Origin: Pseudoalteromonas aliena SW19 | GTDB lineage: Bacteria > Pseudomonadota > Gammaproteobacteria > Enterobacterales > Alteromonadaceae | DNA: 64,000 bases | Reading direction: 5' to 3' | Assembly: GCF_014905615.1 (NCBI RefSeq) | Contig: NZ_AQGU01000022.1 | Coordinates: 1 to 64,000, forward strand | Shown here: positions 43,338 through 52,614 of the stretch, piece by piece | Numbering within the stretch: position 1 is the first letter of the stretch | Layout of the letters: the number at the start of each line of letters is the position of its first letter | Notes under the pieces: model-generated | What the model saw: only the letters and a program-made list of their open reading frames with translations | Database searches by the model: none | What the model was told of the DNA's origin: nothing | Program-made: the position numbers and the translations under genes

Positions 43338-45656
43338 TTATTCTAATTGTTGTAAAAATAAATGAAGGGCTTGTTGCCCTTCATTTATTTTATCTGCTAA
43401 TACATTCAACCACTCTTTTAATACATCATCAGTTTCCTCTGTAGCACCATGCTCCATGACTTTTGCATGTAATTGCACATCATTTAAGCCAACCGAACCT
43501 GCCGCTCCTTTGAGCTTGTGCGCTACAGATTTGTATTCTTCTCTATCACCTGCATTTAATGAAGTCAGTAGCTCTTGCTGATACTGTGGATTAAGTTTTT
43601 CAAATAACTGACTACTGCGCCTAAATACAACTAAGCCCATAGAGTTAACAAAGTCTTCAATTGTTTCAGCATCGAGTAAATGCGCATTAATACCAATAAG
43701 AGCCTCATCACTTACTTTTAATTGTGGTGTACTACTCTCAATTTGCTTTATATCAAATAAATCAGCCAGCATTTTATCAAGCTTTACAGTATTAATAGGT
43801 TTTGCGAGCGCACCTTGTATAGATATACCTTTAAGCTCTTCTTCTGCACTTCTTACATTAGCCGTCAGTGCCACTATTGGTAATTTATCAAAATGGCTAT
43901 CTGCTCTTATCTGCCTCGCTACTTCATCGCCATTTATATCAGGCAATTGCATGTCGAGTAAGACTAAATCTAAATCATCTTCAGTTTCGACAAAAGACAA
44001 AGCGTCTTCGCCCGTTTCGGCCCACAGTACTTCATGACCTCGCTGCTCTAATAAGTTAGTTGCAATTTCAGCATTAAGCGGCACATCTTCTACCAATAAA
44101 ATATAGAGTCCACGGCCAACATAACTTTGCTCTGTTGGTGCTATACATAGATTGAGTGGAATTTGGACTGTAAAGCAGCTGCCCTCACCTTCGCTACTTT
44201 CAACGGTGATCACACCTCTCATTGCACTAACCAGCGCTTTGGTAACCGACAAGCCTATTCCAGAGCCAATGGCATTAGTCCCTTTTAAATCAGGTGCTTT
44301 ATAATACATATCAAATATACGCGGTAGCTGCTCTGGTGGAATACCTTGGCCTGTATCTGATATTTTCATTATTAGCCAAGGGCCTTCAATACGATTCTCA
44401 CGCACACATTCAAGTTTAACTTCACCGCTTTGAGTAAACTTAACTGCATTATTTATTAGATTCCAAACGACTTGACGCAAACGAGTAGGATCGAGCAATG
44501 CATAGATATCAAGCATACCGCTGCGCTCAATATTAAATTCAAGATCTTTTTGCTCAGCAATAAGTCCCGCAAAATTAACAACATCGTTTATAAAGTCAGA
44601 GACATTAATAGGATTAGTTGCTATATCAAGCTGCTCTCTGTCTATTTTGTCTAGATCTATAATATCGTTAAAAATATTACCTAGCGTTTCAGCGCTCGAA
44701 AAAATAGTATTACTCCAGCTACGCTGTTGTTTATCTAGATCTGTATCAAGCAGCATACGCGTTAACCCTACAATACCATTTAGCGGTGTCCGCAATTCGT
44801 GGCTGAGGGTGGCAATAAATTTCCCTTTATCTTTATAGGCGGTTTCGAGTGCTTGAGCGGCCTCTTTACGGCTCGTAATATCACGGCCAAAGCCAAGTAA
44901 GCCAATATAATCACCTTCGTCATTAATGAAAGGAAGTTTACGCAACTCAAACCAACGTTTTTCACCTTCAACATCGTAGCCAACATCAATTGTTATCGCT
45001 TGATGGGTTTGCTCTACCTGCTTATCTGTTTCTAGTACTTCAGACAAAAACTCACTTGGAAACGTTTGCTCTGCCGTTTTACCAATAAGCTCAGCACTCG
45101 TTTTACCCATCACCTCTTCAAACATTTTATTACAACCCGCAAATACGCCATTATTATCACGGTAATAAAATAAATCAGGGGACGAATCAACAATTGAGCG
45201 TAATAACATACCTTGCTGCGCAAGCTCTTGCTGCGTTTTTTTACGCTCTGCTATCTCTTTACGAAGCTCTTCAATTGCACGGTGTTTAGCATGAAACGCC
45301 ATTTTACGTTCGTCGATCTCAACATTTAATCGACTAATGTTATCTTTGAGTGTTTGGTTTAATAGTTTTTCCTGCTTAGTAGCACTATCAAGATAAGCAT
45401 ACGAAGCATCTAATTGACGAATTGAATTTAATAATACACTGATGACTAACGGAGAAACCACTGCGGTAAAAAAGATGACGGCTAAAATATCAACAAGGTG
45501 AATTTCCCCTATAGCCACATAATAAAACATGCTTGATAAAATAAGCGACGCTGTCAGAAATAGCGTATAGCAAGCAACGGCCGCTTTAAACTCACCAAAT
45601 CGAGTTATCAGGCTAGAAAGAATTCGAACCCAAGGGCTCAAAGAGTAATCGGTCAT
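43338..45656 (-). CDS. arcB: Aerobic respiration control sensor kinase ArcB
   Basis: A 772-residue tripartite sensor. Membrane segments are at about 27-48 and 53-78, with a coiled-coil/linker, a PAS domain (about 145-265), the kinase with H286 (ATLSHELRTPLNG), a receiver with D568 (LLDMQLPDING) and an Hpt domain with H713 (VAHKLKGAAGSVG). Full length and domain order match E. coli ArcB (778). The first redox cysteine of E. coli (C180) corresponds to C175 in FAGCNKMF, but the second (C241, in ACFEIRKVP) is replaced by W235 in RWFELRKLP; the spacing to the kinase His is identical. How quinones regulate this version is therefore uncertain. Confidence 0.95.
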   Translation of the reverse strand: MTDYSLSPWVRILSSLITRFGEFKAAVACYTLFLTASLILSSMFYYVAIGEIHLVDILAVIFFTAVVSPLVISVLLNSIRQLDASYAYLDSATKQEKLLNQTLKDNISRLNVEIDERKMAFHAKHRAIEELRKEIAERKKTQQELAQQGMLLRSIVDSSPDLFYYRDNNGVFAGCNKMFEEVMGKTSAELIGKTAEQTFPSEFLSEVLETDKQVEQTHQAITIDVGYDVEGEKRWFELRKLPFINDEGDYIGLLGFGRDITSRKEAAQALETAYKDKGKFIATLSHELRTPLNGIVGLTRMLLDTDLDKQQRSWSNTIFSSAETLGNIFNDIIDLDKIDREQLDIATNPINVSDFINDVVNFAGLIAEQKDLEFNIERSGMLDIYALLDPTRLRQVVWNLINNAVKFTQSGEVKLECVRENRIEGPWLIMKISDTGQGIPPEQLPRIFDMYYKAPDLKGTNAIGSGIGLSVTKALVSAMRGVITVESSEGEGSCFTVQIPLNLCIAPTEQSYVGRGLYILLVEDVPLNAEIATNLLEQRGHEVLWAETGEDALSFVETEDDLDLVLLDMQLPDINGDEVARQIRADSHFDKLPIVALTANVRSAEEELKGISIQGALAKPINTVKLDKMLADLFDIKQIESSTPQLKVSDEALIGINAHLLDAETIEDFVNSMGLVVFRRSSQLFEKLNPQYQQELLTSLNAGDREEYKSVAHKLKGAAGSVGLNDVQLHAKVMEHGATEETDDVLKEWLNVLADKINEGQQALHLFLQQLE

Positions 45657-45889
45657 AGTTAAGTTTATCTCTTAGCTGTGTGCTTAAATATAAATAGAGC
45701 AGAACAAAATACTAAACATATTATTTTCGCCGATTTTAGCATTTTTCTATTCGCTATTTTCATGTTGTGCGACAAAAATAGAAAAAATTCACCTTTGAAG
45801 ATAGCGACAGTTAAAAGTCTTCGTTTCAGCCAGTGGTTATTTCATGTAAAATACGTCGCTTTATCATTGCTAATAACGAGTAACATACC

Positions 45890-46810
45890 ATGCAAACTAA
45901 CATGCCCGACATAGCCGACACGGCTCCCGCCTTACAAACCGGTAAGTTAGACTGGGTTGGCATGGCTGAAATTGAGCTGCCATTTATTTTTGAATCGCGC
46001 GACCTTGCTCCTGTTACCGTTAATGCGAAAGCCCGCGCATTTGTAAACTTGCATAAAGAAGATGCTAAAGGCATTCATATGTCGCGCTTATATTTAGCAC
46101 TCGATGTACTTTCAACCGAGCAACAAGTTAATCCGCAGACGTTAGCTAACACACTCAATACCTTTATTAGTAGCCATGAAAATCTCAGTGACAAAGCGCA
46201 AATAGAATTTAAATTTGAATTACCACTGCGCCGAAAATCACTATTGAGTGGTAAAGTCGGCTGGAAGAGCTATCCATTAACATTAACCAGTACTATTGAG
46301 CACAATATAATTAGCTATGAGTTAACCGTCGATGTTACCTACTCATCAACTTGCCCATGCTCGGCAGCTCTCGCGCGTCAGCTTATACAAAATGCATTTA
46401 ACGAAAAATTCAATCAAGATACATTAAGTCAAAAAGATGTTCACGAATGGCTTGGCACTACGCAAGGTATTGTTGCAACACCTCATTCTCAGCGTTCAAT
46501 TGCTAATGTAAAGGTTAAACTCAACCGTGATATTAACGAGTTTGATGTTATAAACTTAATTAATACTCTTGAAAATGAGCTAAAAACACCTGTTCAGGCT
46601 GCTGTAAAGCGAGAAGACGAACAGGAATTTGCTCGTCTAAATGGCCAAAACCTGATGTTTTGTGAAGACGCAGCTCGCAAAATAAAAGCGAGTCTTGAAG
46701 CAAGCAACTATGCCGATTATTGGTTGCAAATCAATCATTACGAATCATTACATGCTCACGATGCCGTCGCGATAGCAGTGAAAGGAATTGAAAACGGATA
46801 CAAAGCGTAA
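45890..46810 (+). CDS. folE2: GTP cyclohydrolase IB (FolE2)
   Basis: A 306-residue type IB GTP cyclohydrolase of the tunnelling fold, making dihydroneopterin triphosphate for folate (and for queuosine precursors). The catalytic Cys is in SSTCPCSAALARQL; other family motifs are IHMSRLY and EDAARKIK. Type IB works with several metals and is often used under zinc limitation. No Zur-like operator is obvious in the 230 bases before it. It is divergent from arcB and stands alone; whether a type IA enzyme exists elsewhere cannot be seen. Confidence 0.95.
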   Translation: MQTNMPDIADTAPALQTGKLDWVGMAEIELPFIFESRDLAPVTVNAKARAFVNLHKEDAKGIHMSRLYLALDVLSTEQQVNPQTLANTLNTFISSHENLSDKAQIEFKFELPLRRKSLLSGKVGWKSYPLTLTSTIEHNIISYELTVDVTYSSTCPCSAALARQLIQNAFNEKFNQDTLSQKDVHEWLGTTQGIVATPHSQRSIANVKVKLNRDINEFDVINLINTLENELKTPVQAAVKREDEQEFARLNGQNLMFCEDAARKIKASLEASNYADYWLQINHYESLHAHDAVAIAVKGIENGYKA

Positions 46811-46919
46811 ATTCAATTACATATAAATAAGATACGGCGGTAAATTCTTAACTGGCACTATTTAGGCACATAAATTGCTATATAAAATTAGTGTCAATTT
46901 GTTGTTGTGGAGTTACCGT

Positions 46920-47516
46920 ATGGAGTTCGCTTTATTATCAATTTTAGTATTAGTGGTAGGCGCATCAATCTTTGTGTCAAAGTTTAATGATGATGGCGGA
47001 AACCCTTATCCTTTTACGCGTAAGCAAAGTGTATTTACGCAAGTAGAAAGTGCGTTTTTAAATTTACTTGAACGTGCTGTTGGCGACCAATACAAAATAG
47101 TTAGCCGCGTTAAGCTAATCGATGTAATTGACTGCAAAGAAGGTTTATCTGTTAAATCTAAACGAGCAGCAATTGCTAAGGCAAAAAACAAACAGCTTGA
47201 TTTTGTATTAATAGATAAAGAAAAAATGACCATAGTGGCTGCCGTTGATCTCGTAAACAACGCGAATAAAGACGGTCATAAAGCACAGCGAGATTGGTTT
47301 GTTAATGGGGCATTAGAAGCAGCCGGCATCCCACATATTCGTATGAAAGTAAAATCAGGGTATCGCCCTTCAGAAGTGCGCGATGCCATTATGTTTAAGC
47401 TTGGTAAGCTTGGCTCTTCACAAACGCAGCGTCCTGTTCGTAACCGCGTCAGCAAACCAGCGGTGCTATCACCATCGCAAGCTAAAGCTCATTCTACTGC
47501 ATTAGCTGAAATTTAA
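46920..47516 (+). CDS. DUF2726 membrane-anchored protein
   Basis: A 198-residue protein with one N-terminal membrane segment (about 3-18) and a cytoplasmic DUF2726 domain (about 35-165), starting with [20 protein letters not shown]. The segment [19 protein letters not shown] resembles the D-x(n)-[EQ]xK core of restriction-endonuclease-like nucleases (acidic D at LDFVLID, then AAVDL), but the canonical K is not clear. The start was moved to 46920 because GGAG lies 8 bases before this ATG. The role is unknown; it lies alone between folE2 and mtnN. Confidence 0.7.
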   Translation: MEFALLSILVLVVGASIFVSKFNDDGGNPYPFTRKQSVFTQVESAFLNLLERAVGDQYKIVSRVKLIDVIDCKEGLSVKSKRAAIAKAKNKQLDFVLIDKEKMTIVAAVDLVNNANKDGHKAQRDWFVNGALEAAGIPHIRMKVKSGYRPSEVRDAIMFKLGKLGSSQTQRPVRNRVSKPAVLSPSQAKAHSTALAEI

Positions 47517-47533
47517 ATCGGGCATTAATACAT

Positions 47534-47568
47534 AAAAAAGCGAGCTGTTTAAAACTGCTCGCTTTTTT
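47534..47568 (+). terminator. Terminator after DUF2726 gene
   Basis: AAAAAAGCGAG and CTCGCTTTTTT form a perfect stem with a 13-base loop. Confidence 0.85.
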
Positions 47569-47626
47569 GTTTTTTATAACTAACTTCACGTATAATAAAT
47601 TTATTCAAACTCAGGAATTTAAAACT

Positions 47627-48334
47627 ATGAACGTTGGTATTATTGGCGCAATGGAGCCAGAAGTTAAAATTTTGCGTGAAGCCATGCAAAATCCACAAAT
47701 TTTGACTAAAGCAGGTTTCACTTTTTATACTGGCGAATTGGCTGGTAATACAGTCACACTCGTTCAATCTGGTATTGGAAAGGTAGCCTCAACTATTGCA
47801 ACTACCTTACTTATCGATAACTTTAAACCTGATTGTGTTATCAATACGGGTTCTGCAGGTGGTTTTGATCCATCACTTAGCGTTGGCGATGTAGTAATTT
47901 CATCAGAAGTGCGTCATCACGATGTAGACGTAACTGCTTTTGGTTATGAGATTGGCCAAGTACCACAAATGCCAGCAGGTTTTACAGCTCACCCTAAATT
48001 GGTTGAAGCTGCGCAGCAAACAATTACACAAATTAGTGATGTTAAAACCTTAGTAGGTCTAATTTGTACTGGTGATACATTTATGTGTGATCCTGTACGT
48101 ATTGATAAAGCACGTAATGACTTTCCTACAATGCTTGCTGTTGAAATGGAAGGCGCTTCAATAGCGCAGACGTGTTTTGCACTGAGCACCCCGTTTGTGG
48201 TTATCCGTTCGATGTCAGATATTGCTGGCAAAGAATCTCCGCAGTCGTTTGAAGAATACCTAGAAACCGCATCAATCAATTCATCTAAAATGGTTGTTGC
48301 ACTTCTAGAAGAACTAACTGCTGTTAAGCTTTAA
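47627..48334 (+). CDS. mtnN: 5'-methylthioadenosine/S-adenosylhomocysteine nucleosidase
   Basis: A 235-residue enzyme that hydrolyses methylthioadenosine and S-adenosylhomocysteine, feeding methionine salvage and autoinducer-2 precursor formation. [16 protein letters not shown] is the family start, and the catalytic residues lie in [13 protein letters not shown] (Glu) and [10 protein letters not shown] (Asp). Length equals E. coli MtnN (232). The start was moved from an upstream codon to the ATG at 47627. It is followed directly by a CbiB-like gene. Confidence 0.95.
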   Translation: MNVGIIGAMEPEVKILREAMQNPQILTKAGFTFYTGELAGNTVTLVQSGIGKVASTIATTLLIDNFKPDCVINTGSAGGFDPSLSVGDVVISSEVRHHDVDVTAFGYEIGQVPQMPAGFTAHPKLVEAAQQTITQISDVKTLVGLICTGDTFMCDPVRIDKARNDFPTMLAVEMEGASIAQTCFALSTPFVVIRSMSDIAGKESPQSFEEYLETASINSSKMVVALLEELTAVKL

Positions 48335-49279
48335 ATGCTTAGCAATATTGTTCAAAACCATTTGGACTTTATTGCCTTTATTATAGCGCTCCTTGCTGAG
48401 CGCTTTATTCCTTTAGTTAGTTGGTATCATCCGAGTACAGCCTTAGTCGCTATTTTTCGCGCAATTGGAAAGCGTACTTATAAACCTAAAGAACCTGATA
48501 ACTATCAATACTTGGCCGCAATGCTAGCTAGCACGCTTATTTTAAGTATTGTACTCATTATTGTTGTACTAATATTAGAGTTTGCTTTTTACCCTGAACT
48601 ACTCGCAGGGCTTATTTTATACCTCTGCCTAGAAAGCAAAAGCGTAGACAAAAAAGCGATTCGCATTGCAAAGTTAACTAAACAAAACCAAAAATCTGCT
48701 GCTCGCGAACTTTTAAAGCCGCTACTGGCCCGTGATGTGAGCCAACTCTCTGCCCCTGGAATTATTAAAGCACTCATAGAGGGCTTAATATTACGCAGCG
48801 CTCGTTATTACTTTGTTGTTATATTTATATTTTTAGTACTTGGCCCAATAGCTGTGCTCGCCTATCGATTATTAACTTTGATTCAATATGCATGGCGTTC
48901 TGAAATAACTCCCAACAGTCCTTTTTTAGCACCACTTAAATTGATTCTCTTTGCTATAGAGTTTATTCCTATACGTTTACTTGCATTCACGGTGATTATC
49001 ATTAATGAAAGTAAACTCGCGGTACATTATATAAAGCATTACGGCAGGCACTTTTATCAAACAAATACCGGTTGGCTGCTAAGTGCTTTTTCTGCCTCGC
49101 TGGGAATACAATTAGGGGGACCTGCGATATATTTTGGCAAACGATTTAATAAAATGCGTATTGGTACTGACAGACTTCCTGTTGCAGATGATGTGCCGAC
49201 TATAATTAATAGGTTAAACCAAATTCGTGCATTTTGGTTGTTAGTAATTGTGGCTGTGGAAGTATTAAAAGTAATTTAA
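48335..49279 (+). CDS. CobD/CbiB-like membrane protein
   Basis: A 314-residue protein with four to five membrane segments. LIALLAERFIPL-type start, GLILYLCLESKSVDK, LLARDVSQLSAPGIIKALIEGLILRSAR and the C-terminal SAFSASLGIQLGGPAIYFGK are typical of CbiB/CobD (adenosylcobinamide-phosphate synthase family). Its ATG follows the mtnN stop with no gap, indicating translational coupling. No other cobalamin synthesis gene is nearby; in relatives mtnN is often followed by cobalamin-related genes (E. coli has btuF there), so a salvage role is possible but unproven. Its stop codon lies within the left end of a MITE-like repeat. Confidence 0.8.
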   Translation: MLSNIVQNHLDFIAFIIALLAERFIPLVSWYHPSTALVAIFRAIGKRTYKPKEPDNYQYLAAMLASTLILSIVLIIVVLILEFAFYPELLAGLILYLCLESKSVDKKAIRIAKLTKQNQKSAARELLKPLLARDVSQLSAPGIIKALIEGLILRSARYYFVVIFIFLVLGPIAVLAYRLLTLIQYAWRSEITPNSPFLAPLKLILFAIEFIPIRLLAFTVIIINESKLAVHYIKHYGRHFYQTNTGWLLSAFSASLGIQLGGPAIYFGKRFNKMRIGTDRLPVADDVPTIINRLNQIRAFWLLVIVAVEVLKVI

Positions 49280-49444
49280 TACCAATCTGCTTATATATGG
49301 GGTCTATTTAACGTTAAGAAAATCACGCTAGAACTAGGCAAAAATTTTTGTATCTAGTTGTTCTAAATGAAAATTTTTTAACTACGTTATAGTGCAATTT
49401 AATTCGTTAAATTGATCAAAGATTTACGCAGTTTAGTATAATTG
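49277..49444. repeat. MITE-like palindromic element, family B, copy 2
   Basis: Starts TAATACCAAT at 49277 and shares with 14911-15079 the ordered blocks GGTCTATT, AAGAAAATC/AAGAAAATA, AGGCAAAAA/AGGCTAAAA, TAGTTGTTCTA, TTTTTTAAC, CGTTA, ATTTAATTCG and TTGATCA, in the same orientation. The right end (AGTATAATTG) is a decayed form of ATTGGTATTA. The TAA that ends the upstream CbiB-like gene is the first three bases of the element. Confidence 0.65.
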
Positions 49445-49470
49445 CTTGTATAGACTAAAAATAAAAATAC

Positions 49471-49492
49471 AAAAAAACCAGCCTAAGCTGGT
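49471..49492 (-). terminator. Terminator after tyrS
   Basis: ACCAGC-CTA-AGCTGGT hairpin, with a T tract on the minus strand. Confidence 0.85.
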
Positions 49493-49513
49493 TCTTTTGT
49501 TTTTAAACTGTGC

Positions 49514-50713
49514 TTAAGCAACCGTAATGTTTGCAAACTTACGCTTACCTACTTGATAAATAGCCGTTGTACCCTTTGCTATTTCAAGTTTAGTATCAGT
49601 GATTTTCTCTTCACCATTGAGTTTAACCGCACCTTGCTTAATCATCCGCATTGCTTCTGAAGTGCTTGCTACTAAGTTTGCTTCTTTAAGTAAATTAGCA
49701 ATCAAAATAGTGTCATCTTCAGTTGTTACAGTCATATCAAGAATTTCATCTGGTAGCGCTTTTTTCTGAAAACGCTGAATAAAATCGTCATGGGCTGCTT
49801 GCGCATCAGCCGCACTATGAAAGCGAGTTATTAACTCTTTTGCCAGTTCAATTTTGATATCGCGTGGGTTAGTTCCCTGCTCAACACGTTCTTTTTGAGC
49901 TGCAATTTCGTCTATAGAAAGCGCACTTAACAAATCGTAGTAACGCCACATTAGCACGTCACTAATTGACATTATTTTACCAAACATATCATTTGGCGCA
50001 TCAGTAATGCCAATGTAATTGCCAAGCGATTTAGACATTTTTTGAACGCCATCAGTGCCTTCCAGCAATGGCATCATAAGTACTGTTTGTGGTTTTTGAC
50101 CTTCAACTTTTTGAAGCTCGCGGCCCATTAATAAGTTAAAACGCTGATCGGTACCACCCAGTTCTACGTCTGATTCAAGCGCAACAGAATCCCAACCTTG
50201 CACTAAAGGGTATAAAAATTCATGTATTGCAATCGGCTGACCACTACCATAACGCTTTTTAAAATCATCACGCTCTAGCATACGCGCAACGGTTTGGTTT
50301 GCAGCTAATTTAATCATACCTGCAGCACCTAGCTTTTCCATCCAAGTAGAATTAAATGCAACCGTTGTTTTTGCAGGATCAAGAATTTTAAACACTTGTT
50401 CTTTATACGTCTCAGCATTAGCAAGTACGTCTTCACGAGTAAGTGGTTTACGCGTTACGTTTTTACCTGTTGGATCACCAATCATGCCGGTAAAATCACC
50501 AATTAAGAAAATAACCTCATGGCCTAAGTCTTGAAAAGTCTTCATTTTATTAATTAGTACAGTGTGGCCTAGGTGTAAATCAGGTGCCGTTGGATCAAAA
50601 CCAGCCTTAATTTTTAACTTTTTGCCCGACTTAAGTTTTTCAACTAATTCGTCTTCAATTAATATTTCTTCTGCACCGCGTTTTATCTCTGCTAGAGCGG
50701 TTTGTAAATCCAC
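49514..50713 (-). CDS. tyrS: Tyrosyl-tRNA synthetase
   Basis: A 399-residue class I synthetase. The HIGH motif is HLGHTVLI near residue 46, the KMSKS motif is KMSKSLGN near 228, and a C-terminal S4-like RNA-binding domain (about 335-399, ending [10 protein letters not shown]) is present. The form resembles TyrZ-type enzymes (KMSKS with tight spacing, about 400 residues) common in marine gammaproteobacteria rather than the 424-residue E. coli TyrS. It is divergent from a murein endopeptidase gene, with the same pairing seen in Vibrio and Shewanella relatives. Confidence 0.95.
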   Translation of the reverse strand: MDLQTALAEIKRGAEEILIEDELVEKLKSGKKLKIKAGFDPTAPDLHLGHTVLINKMKTFQDLGHEVIFLIGDFTGMIGDPTGKNVTRKPLTREDVLANAETYKEQVFKILDPAKTTVAFNSTWMEKLGAAGMIKLAANQTVARMLERDDFKKRYGSGQPIAIHEFLYPLVQGWDSVALESDVELGGTDQRFNLLMGRELQKVEGQKPQTVLMMPLLEGTDGVQKMSKSLGNYIGITDAPNDMFGKIMSISDVLMWRYYDLLSALSIDEIAAQKERVEQGTNPRDIKIELAKELITRFHSAADAQAAHDDFIQRFQKKALPDEILDMTVTTEDDTILIANLLKEANLVASTSEAMRMIKQGAVKLNGEEKITDTKLEIAKGTTAIYQVGKRKFANITVA

Positions 50714-51036
50714 TTTGTATTACTCCAAAATTCTGCCGACGAAGGGGGCGACTAGTTACTTGCGCAATCTCGGTTTAATAAGCTTTAAACCGAATCTATA
50801 TATGTAGCTAACATAACAAATTTTTAATCAATTTAAACAACTTTTTGATCGATTCATGCAACTAAATAAAAACAAAGCCGTCTTAATTTGTTACGCAGTT
50901 AAAAAAGGTTTTAAAAGCCCGATTTTAGCGCAATTTGGCGCCAGTTTAAATCTACAAAATACTGGTATTCGTAGATTATTAGGTATATCCTGCAATATTA
51001 CGTATTTATTATCTTGACAGCAGGAAAAGGCACTTT
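50714..51036. other. tyrS / endopeptidase divergent intergenic region
   Basis: No gene seen. TCGGTTTA (50770-50777) and TAAACCGA (50786-50793) form a perfect 8-bp hairpin in the tyrS leader; it has no T tract, so it is not a terminator. The rest is AT-rich and must contain two divergent promoters. TTGACAGCAGGAAAAGG near 51013 carries the ribosome binding site for the downstream gene. Confidence 0.5.
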
Positions 51037-52350
51037 ATGGTTCACGTGGTTAACACGCTCCCCAAAAAACACAAATTGCTTATCTTAGGCCTAGTTTCTG
51101 CGATCATCGGCTTGACCTTTCTTCCATCCGAAAAAGCAACCGCTTCCAAAGACAACAGTGCAAACGCACTAGAAATTGGTAAGCGTTATGAATTACTCGT
51201 TAAAGTTGATAGCAAAGAAAAACTAACAGAGTTAAATTCAGAGCACGCCGCAGAAAAACTACCTGAGTATAATCTAGTCGATCACCAAGTTAAAAATGGC
51301 GACAACTTAGCAATCATATTTAAACGCGCAGGCTTTTCAGCTCAAACGCTCTACAAGCTTGTTAATACTAATGCCGAAACGCAAAAGCTTACTAAAATCC
51401 ACCCAGGAGAAGTATTAAGTTTTGCAACGTCAGCAGATGGCGAGCTCGCTCAATTACGCTATGTTATTTCTAAAACCGACACATTATTTATTACTCTAAA
51501 TGATGAAGGTAACTACGATACAGCCATCGATAGTAAAGAAATTGAAACTCTAACAAAAACGGCTGGTGGCGAAATAGCTAACAACTTTTGGACCTCCGCC
51601 ATTGCAGCAGGTTTAAGTGAACGCCAAATAATGAACTTTGCTGATATATTTGGCTGGGATGTTGATTTTGCAAACGACATTCGCAAAAACGATCAGTTTG
51701 GTTTAATTTACGAGTCTCATTACGTAGATGGTGAATTTATTGGCACTGGTAAAATTATTGCAGCTGAATTTATTAATCAAGGGCAACGTTTTTCTGCTAT
51801 TCGTCACACCGATGGAAGTTTTTATACGCCTGAAGGGCGTAGTATGAAAAAAGCATTTTTACGTGCACCTGTCAGCTTTAAATATATTAGTTCGAGCTTT
51901 AACCCTCGCCGCTTACACCCAGTGACAGGAAAAGTTAGAGCTCACCGAGGTATCGACTTTGCAGCACGCACCGGTACACCAGTCGTTGCATCTGGTAACG
52001 GTAAAGTAATTAAAGCGGGTTACAGTAAATACAATGGCAACTACGTATTTATTAGCCACGGTACACAATACGTAACTAAGTACTTACACCTAAATAAAAA
52101 ACTAGTTAAAACAGGGCAAAAAGTTAAACAGGGCCAAAAAATTGGTACTGTAGGATCTACTGGTCGTGTTACTGGCGCGCATTTGCATTATGAGTTTTTA
52201 GTCAACGGTGTTCATCGTAACCCTAAAACGGTAAAGCTACCTAAATCTGAGCCATTACCGCGCTCAGAACTTGCTAAATTTAAACCTATTGCAGATAGCT
52301 TTATTGCCCAACTTGAGCGCAATCGCGAGCTACAATTAGCACTTAGATAA
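51037..52350 (+). CDS. M23 murein DD-endopeptidase (MepM-like)
   Basis: A 437-residue envelope protein. An N-terminal membrane anchor (about 12-30) is followed by an OapA/LysM-like peptidoglycan-binding region (DHQVKNGDNLAIIFKRAGF, about 85-170), a linker with another small domain (about 170-290), and a LytM/M23 peptidase (about 295-400). Metal ligands are in HRGIDFAA (HxxxD) and AHLHYE (HxH). It should cleave crosslinks during cell-wall growth, as MepM does in E. coli. The start has AAAGG 7 bases before it. Confidence 0.92.
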   Translation: MVHVVNTLPKKHKLLILGLVSAIIGLTFLPSEKATASKDNSANALEIGKRYELLVKVDSKEKLTELNSEHAAEKLPEYNLVDHQVKNGDNLAIIFKRAGFSAQTLYKLVNTNAETQKLTKIHPGEVLSFATSADGELAQLRYVISKTDTLFITLNDEGNYDTAIDSKEIETLTKTAGGEIANNFWTSAIAAGLSERQIMNFADIFGWDVDFANDIRKNDQFGLIYESHYVDGEFIGTGKIIAAEFINQGQRFSAIRHTDGSFYTPEGRSMKKAFLRAPVSFKYISSSFNPRRLHPVTGKVRAHRGIDFAARTGTPVVASGNGKVIKAGYSKYNGNYVFISHGTQYVTKYLHLNKKLVKTGQKVKQGQKIGTVGSTGRVTGAHLHYEFLVNGVHRNPKTVKLPKSEPLPRSELAKFKPIADSFIAQLERNRELQLALR

Positions 52351-52368
52351 AGTTTATTTATAAGTATT

Positions 52369-52407
52369 AAAAAAGCCTTTGCAGGATTAACCGGCAAAGG
52401 CTTTTTT
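52369..52407 (+). terminator. Bidirectional terminator after endopeptidase gene
   Basis: AAAAAAGCCTTTGC and GGCAAAGGCTTTTTT pair; it also lies just after the small membrane gene on the opposite strand and can serve both. Confidence 0.85.
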
Positions 52408-52424
52408 GTATACGCTATAAACCA

Positions 52425-52601
52425 TTAATACATTAATACATAAATGAGCTGAATAACCAAAGATACCATCACTAACGGCCATATATATTTACTGTACTTA
52501 GTTGCGCCTTCGAGTCCCATTTTACTTTGGTATTTTTCAAGTAATGGGATCAGCACCGCTAAGGCGACAAATAAACAAATTAAAATAACAAATATGTTCA
52601 T
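52425..52601 (-). CDS. Small two-helix membrane protein, 58 residues
   Basis: A short gene beginning MNIFVILICLFVALAVLIPL and ending QLIYVLMY, with two hydrophobic helices (about 3-20 and 40-57) joined by a charged loop (LEKYQSKMGLEGATKYSKY). AAGG lies 8 bases before its ATG, and it starts 13 bases after the aldo/keto reductase stop on the same strand, so the two form an operon. A terminator follows. The function is unknown; I do not recognise the family. Confidence 0.7.
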   Translation of the reverse strand: MNIFVILICLFVALAVLIPLLEKYQSKMGLEGATKYSKYIWPLVMVSLVIQLIYVLMY

Positions 52602-52614
52602 AGTTAAACCTTAT

